A stretch of DNA of 64,000 nucleotides from DASVWH01 sp036389715 (GTDB lineage Bacteria > Acidobacteriota > Blastocatellia > Pyrinomonadales > Pyrinomonadaceae): NCBI GenBank assembly GCA_036389715.1, contig DASVWH010000107.1, forward strand, positions 31,793 through 95,792, written 5' to 3'. Below, one piece after another: positions 34,723 to 43,571 of the stretch (the first letter of the stretch is position 1; each line of letters opens with the position of its first letter). The notes under the pieces were generated by a model, which was not told the origin of the DNA, searched no databases, and saw only the letters and a program-made list of their open reading frames with translations. The position numbers were made by a program, and so were the translations under genes.

Positions 34723-35124
34723 ATGCGCAAATTATTCTCCGCAGCGCTCATCGTCGCAGCAACATTTACGGTCGGCATGGCCCAGGGAATCAACACCACT
34801 ACGCAGAACCTGGACGAGATTGCCAAGCTCGCCAAGGCCCCCATTCAAACTGACGGTATCGGCCGCGCGGTCCTGATCGTGACGGACCAGAACGGCAATC
34901 CTGTTCCGGGCGCATTCGCCAAGCTCGAATCCGTCTGGGGCGGCGACCACTTCTGCGAATCATGGGGCTCGACGGGCAGCGGCGGTGCGCTCGCGCTCAA
35001 CCCGCTCCACATGGGCAAGCTCAAACTCTCGATCAAGGCCAAAGGTTTTCAGACGCAGAAGATCGAAGTCAACGCCAGCTCTCTCTCGGAGCCGATTCGG
35101 GTGACGCTCGTAGCCAAGAAATAA
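34723..35124 (+). CDS. Small secreted carboxypeptidase-regulatory-like protein
   Basis: The 133-residue product has a signal peptide ending VGMAQ. The mature protein is a single beta-sandwich of the CarboxypepD_reg/Cna-B type: GRAVLIVTDQNGNPVPGAFA, then KLKLSIKAKGFQTQKIEVN. Such domains are stand-alone binding or structural modules in the periplasm or on the surface. Two Cys are absent but one Cys and HFCESWG stand in a loop. The leader upstream may form hairpins, and a terminator follows 30 bases after the stop. Confidence 0.8.
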   Translation: MRKLFSAALIVAATFTVGMAQGINTTTQNLDEIAKLAKAPIQTDGIGRAVLIVTDQNGNPVPGAFAKLESVWGGDHFCESWGSTGSGGALALNPLHMGKLKLSIKAKGFQTQKIEVNASSLSEPIRVTLVAKK

Positions 35125-35154
35125 GCCGCTTTCCGGCTCAAAAAACAGCTCTCG

Positions 35155-35197
35155 AAGGGAGCGTGGTCTTCAATGAAGACTGCGCTCCCTTTATTTT
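35155..35197. terminator. Hairpin terminator shared by convergent genes
   Basis: A 16-bp stem with two G-T wobbles joins 35155-35170 to 35176-35191 across a five-base loop and is followed by TTATTTT on the plus strand. It ends the small secreted-protein gene and abuts the stop of the convergent small gene. Confidence 0.85.
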
Positions 35198-35490
35198 CAG
35201 CCGAGCGCGCCGCTGGTCCTTCGTTCCTCGCCGCGCCAGGCTTCTCTCGCGGAGAGAGGGCCGGACTGCCGCTGCTGCTGCTCGGCCTTTTCGAGCAGCG
35301 GAATCATCTCGGCCAGTGCCTGTTCGAGCCTGCGCACCTGCTCCAGCGTCAGCAGGAGCGTCGGGGCGCGCTCGCCGTGCCCTTCGGCTGTCAGCGCAAT
35401 CAACTGCTCTGCAAAGATTGAGACGCGGATGTGTCCATCGCCGCCGCGCCTTCCCGTCCCGATCTCGACCTCGTGCTCCATTAATGCCAT
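35197..35490 (-). CDS. Conserved hypothetical protein with C-terminal helix
   Basis: The 97-residue product starts at ATG 35490, which has AGGAG six bases upstream; the open frame extends to 35565 without a site. The N-terminal half is beta-rich (VEIGTGRRGGDGHIRVSIF). The second half is a long amphipathic helix rich in Leu, Glu and Gln (LTLEQVRRLEQALAEMIPLL). I do not recognise a family. Its 3' end runs into the shared terminator. Confidence 0.65.
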   Translation of the reverse strand: MALMEHEVEIGTGRRGGDGHIRVSIFAEQLIALTAEGHGERAPTLLLTLEQVRRLEQALAEMIPLLEKAEQQQRQSGPLSAREAWRGEERRTSGALG

Positions 35491-36135
35491 GACAACTCCT
35501 GAAAACCCAGACAAGTGCCGCGTAACAGCTAACAAGGGCAATAATATAGTTGGCTCACCTATCATTTATTACCGACAAAAGTAAATCTAGGTCAGCATCA
35601 CTTTTAATTCTACAAAAGAACCTTTTTGTTGAATAATACCATGCTTCAAAAAGGGATTGAGTATTTGCTGTGTATAGCGGCAATAATCAGTCCTGAGATG
35701 TGTTGGACGCTTCCCTAAGCAGTGCCTGAATCATTGAATGAGATGAAATCTCAGCAGTGAACTAAATTCAATATTGAACAAAGATTGTCTGGATTATGCG
35801 TGTCAACGCATAGACAAATACCCTACATCGTGATTAACTCAACCCTGAAGTGGACGTGACAACGAGAAGTAGCAACTCTCTCTCTGATGACACGGAGATC
35901 GAAGTGCTTATCTTTATTTGTTCAATGTCACGCTGCGACTAACGACCATCAGGCTCACATTCGTCATAGCTTAGCACGTATCTCGCCTGTCAAAGCCTTC
36001 TGGTATCTACTTACTTTGTAACCAGCAAACTGCTGAGTAACGAGTCTTAATCGGTCATTTTCGTGCAAACTTGTAGGAGTATTGCAGGAATGAGACTGCA
36101 CGAGATTAACCTGCCTAACTGAAAGGACTTTAATT
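35491..36135. other. AT-rich intergenic tract
   Basis: The 645 bases are visibly richer in A+T than the surroundings (18 of 60 bases at 35581-35640 are G or C). No open frame with a ribosome site was found. A 7-bp inverted repeat (TATGCGT, loop GTCA, complement) lies at 35795-35812. AAAGGA at 36121-36126 serves the next gene. Confidence 0.6.
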
Positions 36136-36696
36136 ATGAACCTCGTCTCTAACAACCTGCGAAAGTTGTCGCTACTGGCTCTCACTTTTGCGCTGTCAAT
36201 GCTGCTTATTCCAACTGCTTTCGCACAGGGCAAGAAAGCGACTGCTCAGGAGAAGAAGGAACTTTCCCAACTGATTATGAAAGATAAACAAGTTGAAGAA
36301 GACGGAGTCTCAACTGATGCTGTGGCGAAGGGTATCACCGTCAAGAAGATAGACCTCAATAAAGATGGTCAGCCGGAGTTTATCGTGTCGTTACAAGAGG
36401 GGGGTCTTTGCGGCGCACATGCCAATTGCCCTAATTGGGTATTTCGCAAGACAGGCAGTGAATACCAACTCTTGCTTCGTACCTTTGGTCGTGATCTTTT
36501 ATTGCAGAAAACTTCAACTAATAAATTCCGTGACCTTCGCTCAGAAGGTGGAGACACGGCCTTTGAAGGTAGCTTCGTTAATTACAAATTTGATGGCAAC
36601 GAGTACCAGGCAAAGGGGTGCTATACCCGCACTTACGCGACAAAGGGGAAGAAGGAAAAGATAGTCCCGTTTAAGTGCGAAGAACGCCTGATGTGA
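36136..36696 (+). CDS. Small secreted protein in an AT-rich patch
   Basis: The 186-residue product has a signal peptide (LALTFALSMLLIPTAFAQ). The mature part has a basic helix (KKATAQEKKELSQLIMKDKQ), then KKIDLNKDGQPEFIVSLQEG, an FG-GAP/VCBS-like calcium-loop pattern, and a Cys pair in GLCGAHANCPNW with further Cys near the end. The related DLNxDGxxE motif also occurs in the C-terminal domain of the kinase at 46.6 kb. Codon choice is clearly more A/T-ending than in its neighbours, so transfer from another lineage is possible. AAAGGA precedes the ATG by nine bases. Confidence 0.75.
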   Translation: MNLVSNNLRKLSLLALTFALSMLLIPTAFAQGKKATAQEKKELSQLIMKDKQVEEDGVSTDAVAKGITVKKIDLNKDGQPEFIVSLQEGGLCGAHANCPNWVFRKTGSEYQLLLRTFGRDLLLQKTSTNKFRDLRSEGGDTAFEGSFVNYKFDGNEYQAKGCYTRTYATKGKKEKIVPFKCEERLM

Positions 36697-36710
36697 GGGA
36701 ATTACATGAC

Positions 36711-36745
36711 GCGCCTCGCCTCCTAAATTATTGGAGGCGAGGCGC
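36711..36745. terminator. Strong GC hairpin after the AT-rich gene
   Basis: GCGCCTCGCCTCC (36711-36723) pairs exactly with 36733-36745 across a nine-base A/T loop. No T-run follows on either strand, so termination would have to be factor-assisted or the hairpin may protect RNA ends. Confidence 0.6.
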
Positions 36746-36877
36746 GGGCAGTCCTACGATGCTAGTTTCTGTGGAGCGGTAGGGTTTGCATATCGCTCAG
36801 ACCTGTCTTGACGAAGCACCTACGCTGATTGAGAGATCATCTTTCAAGATAAAATCTTTCACGTTAGTTGTCATCTC

Positions 36878-38461
36878 TCACCTGTCGCCCGTCATCGTTT
36901 TTTCGATCCATTCGCGCGCGACCACCTTGCGGTCACGCCCCTTCCCGTCCACTTCATAATTCAAGCGCCGCATCTCTTCGGTCGAGAGAGCGCCTTTGAG
37001 CCGCGCGAGGAGTTCCCCGGCGGCGGGCACACGGGCGAGCGTCTCTTTGCGTACCAGCAGGACGGCCTGGTAGGGCGGAAAGTAGCGGCGGTCGTCTTCG
37101 AGCTGGACCAGGTCGAGCGCGAAAATCAGCCCGTCGGTGGAATTGCCCGCGATCAGGTCAACCTGGTTCGCGGCCAGCGCACGGTAGGTCAGCGCTAAGC
37201 CCATCTCGCGCGGCGCTTCGGCAAACTTCAGATTGTAAGCGCGCACGAAGCCCGGATAGCCGTCGGCGCGTGACATGAAATCCTGTCCGAAGCCTGCGCG
37301 CCATTGTGCCGCATGGGGCACGGCGTCCGAGATGGTTTTGAGGCCGAGCTTTCTGGCGTCGTCGCCGCGCACGAGAATCGCAAAGTCGTTACTGAAGCCG
37401 AGCGGGGGACCGACTTCGACGCCGAAGCGTTCCTGATATTCGCGCGCGACCTGCTCGTAAACGCTCTGGACATCGGAGATCGGCTGGTGCTTGAGAATCG
37501 CCGTGTAGGACGTGCCGGTGTATTCCGGGTAGCAGTCTATCTTTCCGGCGAGCAACGATTCGTGGGCCAGGTTGCCGCCGAGTTCATACTGGCGCTCGAC
37601 CTCTACGCCGCGCCGCTCCAGCAACTGCGCGAATATCTCCGCCAGCAGAATGGACTCCGTAAAATCCTTTGAGCCGACGATGACGTGCCCGCCGCCGTTC
37701 GCCCCGCCCGCGCGTGAACCGGCACGCTGCCAGACGGCGTAGCCCGCCAGGAGCAGCGCGAGCGAGAGCGCGGCCCACCCGAGCGGCCTCATCAACGAAC
37801 GCCGCCCTTCTCGTGCGGCACGCTTGCGGTCCGGGTCGAACTGCTTTTCCAGGAGCCCTAAGCCGAAGTCAGCGAGCAGCGCCATCAGGGCCGCGGGCAC
37901 TGCGCCCGCCAGTATCAGATTGTTGTCGTACTGGCGCAGGCCGCGAAAGATGTAGGTTCCGAGGCCGCCCGCGCCGATCTCCGCCGCAATCGTCGCCACC
38001 CCGACCGAGATTACGACAGCGACCCGGACGCCCGTCAGAATCACGCTCATCGCCAGCGGCAGCTCCACCTGCCAGAGCACCTGCCCGTCCGTCATCCCCA
38101 TCGCGACGGCCGCTTCGCGCACGCTCCTGTCAACGCCGAGGATGCCCGTCACAGTGTTGCGAATGACCGGCAGCAGCGCATAGAGCACGAGCGCGACGAT
38201 GGCGGTGCGCGCGCCGATGCCGCCGATGAAGGGCAGCGGGATGAGCAGCCCGAAGAGCGCGAGGCTCGGGACGGTCTGCATCACGTTGGCGAGCGCCAGG
38301 ACGGGACTGCGCAGGCGCTGGCTGCGCGAGAGCAGGATGCCCGTCGGGACTCCGATCAGGATGGCAATCGAGGTCGAGACGAGGACGAGCTTCAAATGCT
38401 GCGCGACGAGCGCGAGCAGGTCGGCCCAGTTATTTTTCAGGAACTCTCCAAACGCGCTCAC
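36878..38461 (-). CDS. egtU: ABC transporter permease fused to substrate-binding domain (EgtU/OpuC type)
   Basis: The 527-residue fusion has an N-terminal permease (about 1-215, six hydrophobic segments; the coupling-helix region includes DRSVREAAVAMGMTDGQVLW) and a further span near 230-247. An OpuAC-type binding domain follows from about 258 (VIVGSKDFTESILLAEIFAQ, then LAHESLLAGKIDCYPEYTGT). This layout is shared by glycine-betaine/choline OpuC-type systems and by EgtU, the ergothioneine importer of Streptococcus and Helicobacter. Its operon with egtD and egtA is the reason for preferring ergothioneine; that is context inference, not read from binding residues. The start overlaps the ATPase stop (ATGA, 38458-38461). 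Confidence 0.75.
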   Translation of the reverse strand: MSAFGEFLKNNWADLLALVAQHLKLVLVSTSIAILIGVPTGILLSRSQRLRSPVLALANVMQTVPSLALFGLLIPLPFIGGIGARTAIVALVLYALLPVIRNTVTGILGVDRSVREAAVAMGMTDGQVLWQVELPLAMSVILTGVRVAVVISVGVATIAAEIGAGGLGTYIFRGLRQYDNNLILAGAVPAALMALLADFGLGLLEKQFDPDRKRAAREGRRSLMRPLGWAALSLALLLAGYAVWQRAGSRAGGANGGGHVIVGSKDFTESILLAEIFAQLLERRGVEVERQYELGGNLAHESLLAGKIDCYPEYTGTSYTAILKHQPISDVQSVYEQVAREYQERFGVEVGPPLGFSNDFAILVRGDDARKLGLKTISDAVPHAAQWRAGFGQDFMSRADGYPGFVRAYNLKFAEAPREMGLALTYRALAANQVDLIAGNSTDGLIFALDLVQLEDDRRYFPPYQAVLLVRKETLARVPAAGELLARLKGALSTEEMRRLNYEVDGKGRDRKVVAREWIEKTMTGDR

Positions 38462-39291
38462 GGCCGGGGACTCCCGTCCGCAGCACCGGGCGGCCGCTGG
38501 TCGAGCAGCGCCGCCATCACGTGCGGCTCCAGGCGCAGCGTCTCGATGTAGGCGCGCGCGTGCTCTTCCCGCGAGCGCAGGAAATCCTCCGGCGTTTCCA
38601 ACAGTAGGAGCCGCCCCTCGTGCATGAGCCCGATGCGCGTCGCCAGCAGCAGGGCCTCGCGCACGTCGTGCGTCACAAAGATGACGGTCTTCTCAAGGCG
38701 TCTGGCCAGCTCGGCAAACTCCGTTTGCAGGGAGGCGCGCGTCAGCGGATCAAGCGCGCCGAAAGGCTCGTCGAGCAGGAGCAGCGGCGGCTCGGCGGCC
38801 AGCGCGCGGGCGACGCCGACGCGCTGGCGCTGCCCGCCGGACAACTGGCGCGGGTACCGCCCGGCAAACGCGTCCGGGTCGAGCCCGACCAGCCGCAGCA
38901 GCTCTCCGACGCGCTCGCGCACGCGCCCCTCTTCCCAGCCCTCCAGGTGCGGAACCAGCGCGACGTTGCGCTCGACCGTGAAATGCGGAAAGAGCCCCGC
39001 GTCCTGAATGACGTAGCCCGTTTGCCGCCGCAAACGAATCGCATCCCAGGCGCTGGTCGGGCGGCCTTGGACCAGCACCTCGCCCTCCGTCGGCAGCAGC
39101 AGACGGTTGACCAGCTTCAGCGTCGTCGTCTTCCCGCAGCCGGATTCGCCCAGCAGGACGAGGGTTTCGCCGCGCCTGACCGCCAGGTCCAGGCCCGAGA
39201 TGACGGGCGAGCTTGAGCCCGGCAGCGCGTAGCCGACGCCGCGAAATTCGACCAGCGCGGCGGAAGCATCCTGTTGTTCGAGTGTGGGCAT
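38458..39291 (-). CDS. egtV: ABC transporter ATP-binding protein (EgtV/OpuCA-like)
   Basis: The 277-residue ATPase powers the adjacent permease. It has Walker A GESGCGKT at 48-55, a Q-loop Gln near 96, the signature LSGGQRQR near 150-157, Walker B LLLLDEP and the D-loop GALD, and the switch His in VIFVTHDVREALLL. It resembles ProV/OpuCA ATPases but ends after about 277 residues, so the C-terminal CBS pair used for osmotic control in many betaine transporters is missing. This fits a transporter not governed by ionic strength. It starts 24 bases after egtA and overlaps egtU by four bases. Confidence 0.85.
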   Translation of the reverse strand: MPTLEQQDASAALVEFRGVGYALPGSSSPVISGLDLAVRRGETLVLLGESGCGKTTTLKLVNRLLLPTEGEVLVQGRPTSAWDAIRLRRQTGYVIQDAGLFPHFTVERNVALVPHLEGWEEGRVRERVGELLRLVGLDPDAFAGRYPRQLSGGQRQRVGVARALAAEPPLLLLDEPFGALDPLTRASLQTEFAELARRLEKTVIFVTHDVREALLLATRIGLMHEGRLLLLETPEDFLRSREEHARAYIETLRLEPHVMAALLDQRPPGAADGSPRP

Positions 39292-39315
39292 GTGGATAGG
39301 AGAGCCGCCGAGGCG

Positions 39316-40764
39316 TCAGGCGATGCGCAGGTATTCGACGAGCCGTGCGACGGAGCCGTGCCAGCGCCCGTGCCAGTTGCGCAGCAGAATATCGGCCGGG
39401 CAGACCTCATCCTCTATCACCTGCTCGGCGAGCACGTCCAGATAGCCGGACTCTGCGGGAGCGATTCGCTGAAGCCCGGCGGCGGCCAGCCGGACCAGCT
39501 CTTTGGAAAGGCCCAGCACATTTACGCCGCCCGTGCGCGCCGCCAGTCCCTCGCGCGCGACGCATTCCTGCAATGCGCGTGCTTCCCCCATGCTCAACTT
39601 CGGCGCGAGCTTGAAGGCTTCGTCGAGCGCCTCCGGGTCGTACATCAGGCCCTTCCAGAGTGCCTGCAAGGCCATCGTCAGGGCGAAGCCGCCGCAGTCG
39701 GCGCTGCGCAGCTCGATGTACTGCTTGAGCCTCGCTTCCGTGAAGATGGTCGTCAGGTGATCGCTCCAATCCTGAAAGACCGGGCGGACGACGCCGCCCC
39801 CGCCGTCGAGGAACGCGCCGAAGCCGAGGCCCGTCGTCGCATCCGTGTAGCCGCCGTCGCGCCGCGCGAAGAGCATCGGCACGCTGCACGCATACTCGAC
39901 GAATGCTGCGAGAGAGAAGTGGTCCGTACAGGCCAGCGGCGAGACGCCCGCGCGGTCCGTATCGGTCTCAAGCCAGGCGGCGGCGCGCGTTGATTTGTAG
40001 CCCGAAGGCGCTCCCGTCTCGAAAGGCGACCCGGCGAAGATGGCCGTGACGATGGGCCCGAGACGATTTCCGAGCACGAACTTCTTGGCCAGGTCCTCAT
40101 CCGAATCATAATCAACGTTGACCTGAATGGCGCAGGTGCGGCACATCATGTCCCAGGCGCGCAGGCCCCGCGTCGCCAGGTAAGGGCGCATGATGCGATA
40201 ACGGGGCTTGGGAAACCACTGCTGCTCTTCCCTGCTCCTGACGGGATCGAAGCCCGTCGCCAGGAAGATGAAGCCGCTCTCGCGCGCGATTGCCCCGAGG
40301 CGCGCGAGATAAGCCCGAACGTCTCTTTCAATCTCGGCCAGGGCCGGGCGCGGCGCTCCAGAGTATTCCACCTGCCCTCCCGGCTCGACGGTGACCTGCC
40401 CGCCGCCGTGCTCTTCGTCTAACAGCGCAGCGGTAATCAGGCCGCCGTCCGAGAGCGGCACGCCGCCCGTCGAAGCCAGGCCCGAGAGCACGGCCCTGAC
40501 CTGCTCGGCGTCGAGACGCCGCAAGCTGCTCTCGGCGTAGCCGAAAAGCTCGAATTCCAGGCCGCACATCCATTGCTCCGCGGGCTTGGCACCGCGCCGC
40601 AGGTGGTCTATGAAGAGCTGCGTGGAGGCGCGCGAGACCGGAGCGCCCGCGAGCGGCTCGGGCGTTAAAGTGACGGGTTCGCCGTCGCTCCGCCGGCGTT
40701 TCAGCAAGGCTGGCTCTACGGCCGGGCGGGGCTGCGGGCCAACGATTTTTTCAGATTGAGCCAT
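39316..40764 (-). CDS. egtA: Glutamate-cysteine ligase (EgtA / GCS2 family)
   Basis: The 482-residue ATP-dependent ligase should make gamma-glutamylcysteine, the sulfur donor used by mycobacterial-type EgtB. GCS2-family features are MCGLEFELFGY with metal-binding Glu residues, GGGQVTVEPGGQVEYSGAPR, TCAIQVNVDYDSDEDLAKKF and FIELRSAD-like YIELRSADCGGFALTMA. It lies 80 bases after egtD and 24 before the ABC ATPase on the same strand, which identifies it as EgtA rather than a glutathione-pathway enzyme; no glutathione synthetase is present. The N-terminal 50 residues are basic and variable. Confidence 0.88.
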   Translation of the reverse strand: MAQSEKIVGPQPRPAVEPALLKRRRSDGEPVTLTPEPLAGAPVSRASTQLFIDHLRRGAKPAEQWMCGLEFELFGYAESSLRRLDAEQVRAVLSGLASTGGVPLSDGGLITAALLDEEHGGGQVTVEPGGQVEYSGAPRPALAEIERDVRAYLARLGAIARESGFIFLATGFDPVRSREEQQWFPKPRYRIMRPYLATRGLRAWDMMCRTCAIQVNVDYDSDEDLAKKFVLGNRLGPIVTAIFAGSPFETGAPSGYKSTRAAAWLETDTDRAGVSPLACTDHFSLAAFVEYACSVPMLFARRDGGYTDATTGLGFGAFLDGGGGVVRPVFQDWSDHLTTIFTEARLKQYIELRSADCGGFALTMALQALWKGLMYDPEALDEAFKLAPKLSMGEARALQECVAREGLAARTGGVNVLGLSKELVRLAAAGLQRIAPAESGYLDVLAEQVIEDEVCPADILLRNWHGRWHGSVARLVEYLRIA

Positions 40765-40844
40765 CTCGACGGACTCGCCTCTTGTTCTTATTTAATCCGA
40801 GTTTTGAGCGCGGGGAATAGTTCACAGTCAACGTCACGCCCGAT

Positions 40845-41861
40845 TTACGGCTCGACCGCGATGAATAGATTGCTGCTGAACTGCTGATGGCGGTCGAGCC
40901 AGGTGCGCGCGCGCGTGTAGCCGGTCTCGCTCGCCAGCCGCGAGAGGCCGTCCAGGTCATACTTGTAAGAGTTTTCGGTGTGCAGGCGCTCGCCCTCCGC
41001 GAAATGCAGTTCCAGCTCCAGGCCGCGGATGCGGACCGTCTGGCGGCGGCGGCTCTCGATGTAGACCTCGACGCGCCCGACCTCTTCGTTATAAGCGGCG
41101 CGGTGGCCGAAGGCGCGGAGGTCGAAATCCGCGTCCAGCTCGCGGTTGATGCGCGCCAGCAGGTTGAGATTGAAGGCGGCCGTGACGCCGAGCGAATCGT
41201 CGTAGGCGGCTTCGAGCACGGCGGCGCGCTTGCGCAGGTCAGCGCCGAGCAGCAGCGCATCGCCCGCGCCGAGCACGCCGCGCAGCGCGCGCAGGAATCT
41301 ACGCGCTTCGTCCAGGTCGAAATTTCCGATATTCGAGCCGAGAAAGAGCGCCAGCGTGCGCCCCCTGCGCTCCTTCGAGAGCGCCGCCAGCCCGTCGAAG
41401 TAATCGCCCGCGTAAGCCTCTATCCGCAGCGCCGGAAAAGACTGCAAGAGCACGCGCGAGCTGGTTTCGAGCGCCGAGGCCGAGATGTCAACCGGGATGA
41501 AGAGCAGCTCGCGCTGGCGCTTGAGGAGGGCTTCGATAATCAGGCGCGTCTTGGATGCGCTGCCGCTGCCCATCTCCATCAGCGAGATGTTGTGGCCGGA
41601 AATCGCGCCGACTATCTCCGCGCTGCACCGCGCCAGAATCTCGTTTTCGGCGCGCGTCAGGTAGTACTCGGGCAGGAGGCAGATGGCCTCGAAGAGCGTC
41701 GAGCCCAGCTCGTCGTAAAAATATTTCGGGAAGAGATACTTGGGCTCGGCCGTGAGACCCGCGCGGACATCCTCGCTGAAACTCCGCCGGGTGTCGGCGC
41801 GAACCAGATTGTGCAGGCTGAGCCTTTCAGGAGAAGGGTCTGTGTGGGCTGGCTGAGACAT
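40845..41861 (-). CDS. egtD: L-histidine N-alpha-methyltransferase
   Basis: The 338-residue SAM-dependent enzyme trimethylates histidine to hercynine, the first step of ergothioneine synthesis. Typical blocks are EPKYLFPKYFYDELGSTLFE, LPEYYLTRAENEIL, the SAM motif LMEMGSGSASKTRLII, FIPVDISASAL, LALFLGSNIGNFD, and GDALLLGADLRK. Near the C-terminus, FAEGERLHTENSYKYD includes the conserved Glu/Ser substrate region. ATG 41861 is preferred over 41879 because AGGAAG lies six bases before it. It is the first gene of the minus-strand egt operon and diverges from egtB. Confidence 0.94.
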   Translation of the reverse strand: MSQPAHTDPSPERLSLHNLVRADTRRSFSEDVRAGLTAEPKYLFPKYFYDELGSTLFEAICLLPEYYLTRAENEILARCSAEIVGAISGHNISLMEMGSGSASKTRLIIEALLKRQRELLFIPVDISASALETSSRVLLQSFPALRIEAYAGDYFDGLAALSKERRGRTLALFLGSNIGNFDLDEARRFLRALRGVLGAGDALLLGADLRKRAAVLEAAYDDSLGVTAAFNLNLLARINRELDADFDLRAFGHRAAYNEEVGRVEVYIESRRRQTVRIRGLELELHFAEGERLHTENSYKYDLDGLSRLASETGYTRARTWLDRHQQFSSNLFIAVEP

Positions 41862-42111
41862 TGATGGCTTCCTATGCAAGAATTTTTTGATTTGCGGGCT
41901 GCGCTTGAGAAGGAGATTAAAAAATCCCCGCTCTCTCTTTCAGTCGGAATTAAAAATTCGCCGCCCGGAAATCATAAAACCCGTAGTCCTCCCCTGCTCG
42001 CCGCCGGACCTTCTGCTATGATAGCGCATCGGGGATGATTAAGAACACCCGCCCCCGCCCCTTTCGAGGGGACGACGGCGGAGGCTCCGGCCCGGATAGA
42101 GGAGAGGGTTA
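41862..42111. promoter_or_regulatory. Divergent egtD/egtB control region
   Basis: The 250-base gap holds a -10-like TATGAT on the minus strand at 41976-41971 (for egtD) and on the plus strand at 42017-42022 (for egtB), with their centres about 45 bases apart. No good -35 box precedes either at 17 bases, so an activator or alternative sigma factor may be involved. GGAATTAAAAATTCG near 41946 is a short inverted repeat that could be an operator. Confidence 0.4.
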
Positions 42112-43431
42112 GTGGCCGACAAAAGAGCCGCAGAGCTGGCCGAGTTGATGACGGAGGCGCGCGCCGAGACGCTCAGGCTCTTCGACCTGGCGCGCGAGGA
42201 GGAGCTGCACGAGAGTCCGGGCTTCGGGTTTCGCCCGGTGATCTGGCACCTGGCGCACATCGGCGTCTTCGAGGGCTACTGGATTCTGCAAAAGCTCAAG
42301 GGCGAGAGCGCGCCCGACGAACGCTACGAGAGCATCTTCGATCCCATCCACACGCCGCGCGAGGCGTCCAGGAATCTTCCGTCGCGCGCCGAGATGGAGG
42401 ATTACCTCAAGCGCGTCCGCGAGCGGGTGCTGGGCCACCTGGCAAAGACGCGGCTGGAGCATTCCGACCCGCTCCTGCGCGACGGCTACGTCTTCGAGCT
42501 GGTGCTGGAGCACGAGTACCAGCATCAGGAGACGCTCTGCTACCTGCTGCACCTGCTCGCGCCGGCGCGGAAAACTCGGCCCGCAGCAAAGGGGGCGCTC
42601 AAGGCTTGCACGCCACCGGCCGCCGCGCCTGACGATTTGCCGCCGGGCGGGATGATAGAGGTCCCGGCGGGCGCTTTCGTGATGGGCGCGGACGGGGCCT
42701 CATTTGCCTATGATAACGAGCTACCGGCGCACAGCGTCTATCTCCCCGCATACAAGATAGACCGGCTGCCCGTAACAAACGAGGATTACGCCCGTTTTAT
42801 TACAGAGGGCGGCTACGGGCGGCGCGAGTGGTGGAGCGCGGAGGGCTGGGACTGGCGCGAGCGCGAGGATTGGACATTTCCGCTCTACTGGACGCAACAA
42901 AATGGGGCCTGGAGCGTGAAAACCATGTTCGACGAAGGCGTCATGAACCCACGGCATCCCGTCAACGGCGTCAGTTGGTACGAAGCGGAGGCTTATGCGC
43001 GTTTCGCCGGGAAACGTCTGCCGACCGAAGCCGAGTGGGAGAAGGCTGCCGCGGGCGACGCCGCAGACGGGCCAAAACGCCGCTACGCTTGGGGCGCGGC
43101 GGCGCCCTCCGGGACGCTCTGCAATTTCAACAATCATTTCTGGGGGACGACCCCCGTCGGGAGTTTCCCCGCGGGCGCGAGCCCTTACGGCTGCCTCGAT
43201 ATGAACGGCAACGTCTGGGAATGGACGAGCGACCCGTTCGACGGTTATCCGGGCTTCAGGGCCTTTCCCTACCCGGAATACTCGGAAATCTGGTTCGACG
43301 GCGACCACAGGGTCTTAAAGGGCGGCTCGTGGGCAACGCGTGCTCCGGTGCTGCGCATCTCCTTTCGCAACTTCTTCCGCAGGCATTTCCGCATCGCTTT
43401 TGCCGGGATACGCTGTGCGGCGGATGTGTGA
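42112..43431 (+). CDS. egtB: Ergothioneine sulfoxide synthase EgtB
   Basis: The 439-residue non-haem iron enzyme joins hercynine to a cysteine-type thiol using oxygen. The N-terminal DinB-like domain carries WHLAHIG (His 46, 49) and HEYQHQETL (His 134, 138), supplying the three-His iron site. The C-terminal formylglycine-generating-enzyme-like domain shows MIEVPAGAFVMGADG, HPVNGVSWYEAEAYARFAGK, RLPTEAEWEKAA, MNGNVWEWTSDPF and VLKGGSWATRAP. GTG start at 42112 with GGAGAGGG nearby. It is transcribed away from egtD-egtA-egtV-egtU. EgtA nearby suggests gamma-glutamylcysteine as co-substrate, but the enzyme class (I or II) was not settled by eye. Confidence 0.93.
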   Translation: MADKRAAELAELMTEARAETLRLFDLAREEELHESPGFGFRPVIWHLAHIGVFEGYWILQKLKGESAPDERYESIFDPIHTPREASRNLPSRAEMEDYLKRVRERVLGHLAKTRLEHSDPLLRDGYVFELVLEHEYQHQETLCYLLHLLAPARKTRPAAKGALKACTPPAAAPDDLPPGGMIEVPAGAFVMGADGASFAYDNELPAHSVYLPAYKIDRLPVTNEDYARFITEGGYGRREWWSAEGWDWREREDWTFPLYWTQQNGAWSVKTMFDEGVMNPRHPVNGVSWYEAEAYARFAGKRLPTEAEWEKAAAGDAADGPKRRYAWGAAAPSGTLCNFNNHFWGTTPVGSFPAGASPYGCLDMNGNVWEWTSDPFDGYPGFRAFPYPEYSEIWFDGDHRVLKGGSWATRAPVLRISFRNFFRRHFRIAFAGIRCAADV

Positions 43432-43571
43432 CCGGAGCCGGGCGCGGCCTCGTTTCCAGCCTTCCGGCTGGCCCTGAATCAGTCGAAACGCAACCTGAAC
43501 CACCGTGACCGCGTAATAAGTAAGAACCTTCGAGTCCGCAAGACACTAGGCGTCAGCTCCAGAGATTGACG

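Noticed and set aside
36878..39291. Plain osmoprotectant (glycine betaine/choline) transporter
   Set aside because: Not excluded by sequence alone, but operon position between egtA and the end of the egt run and the missing CBS domains favour an ergothioneine-linked role.
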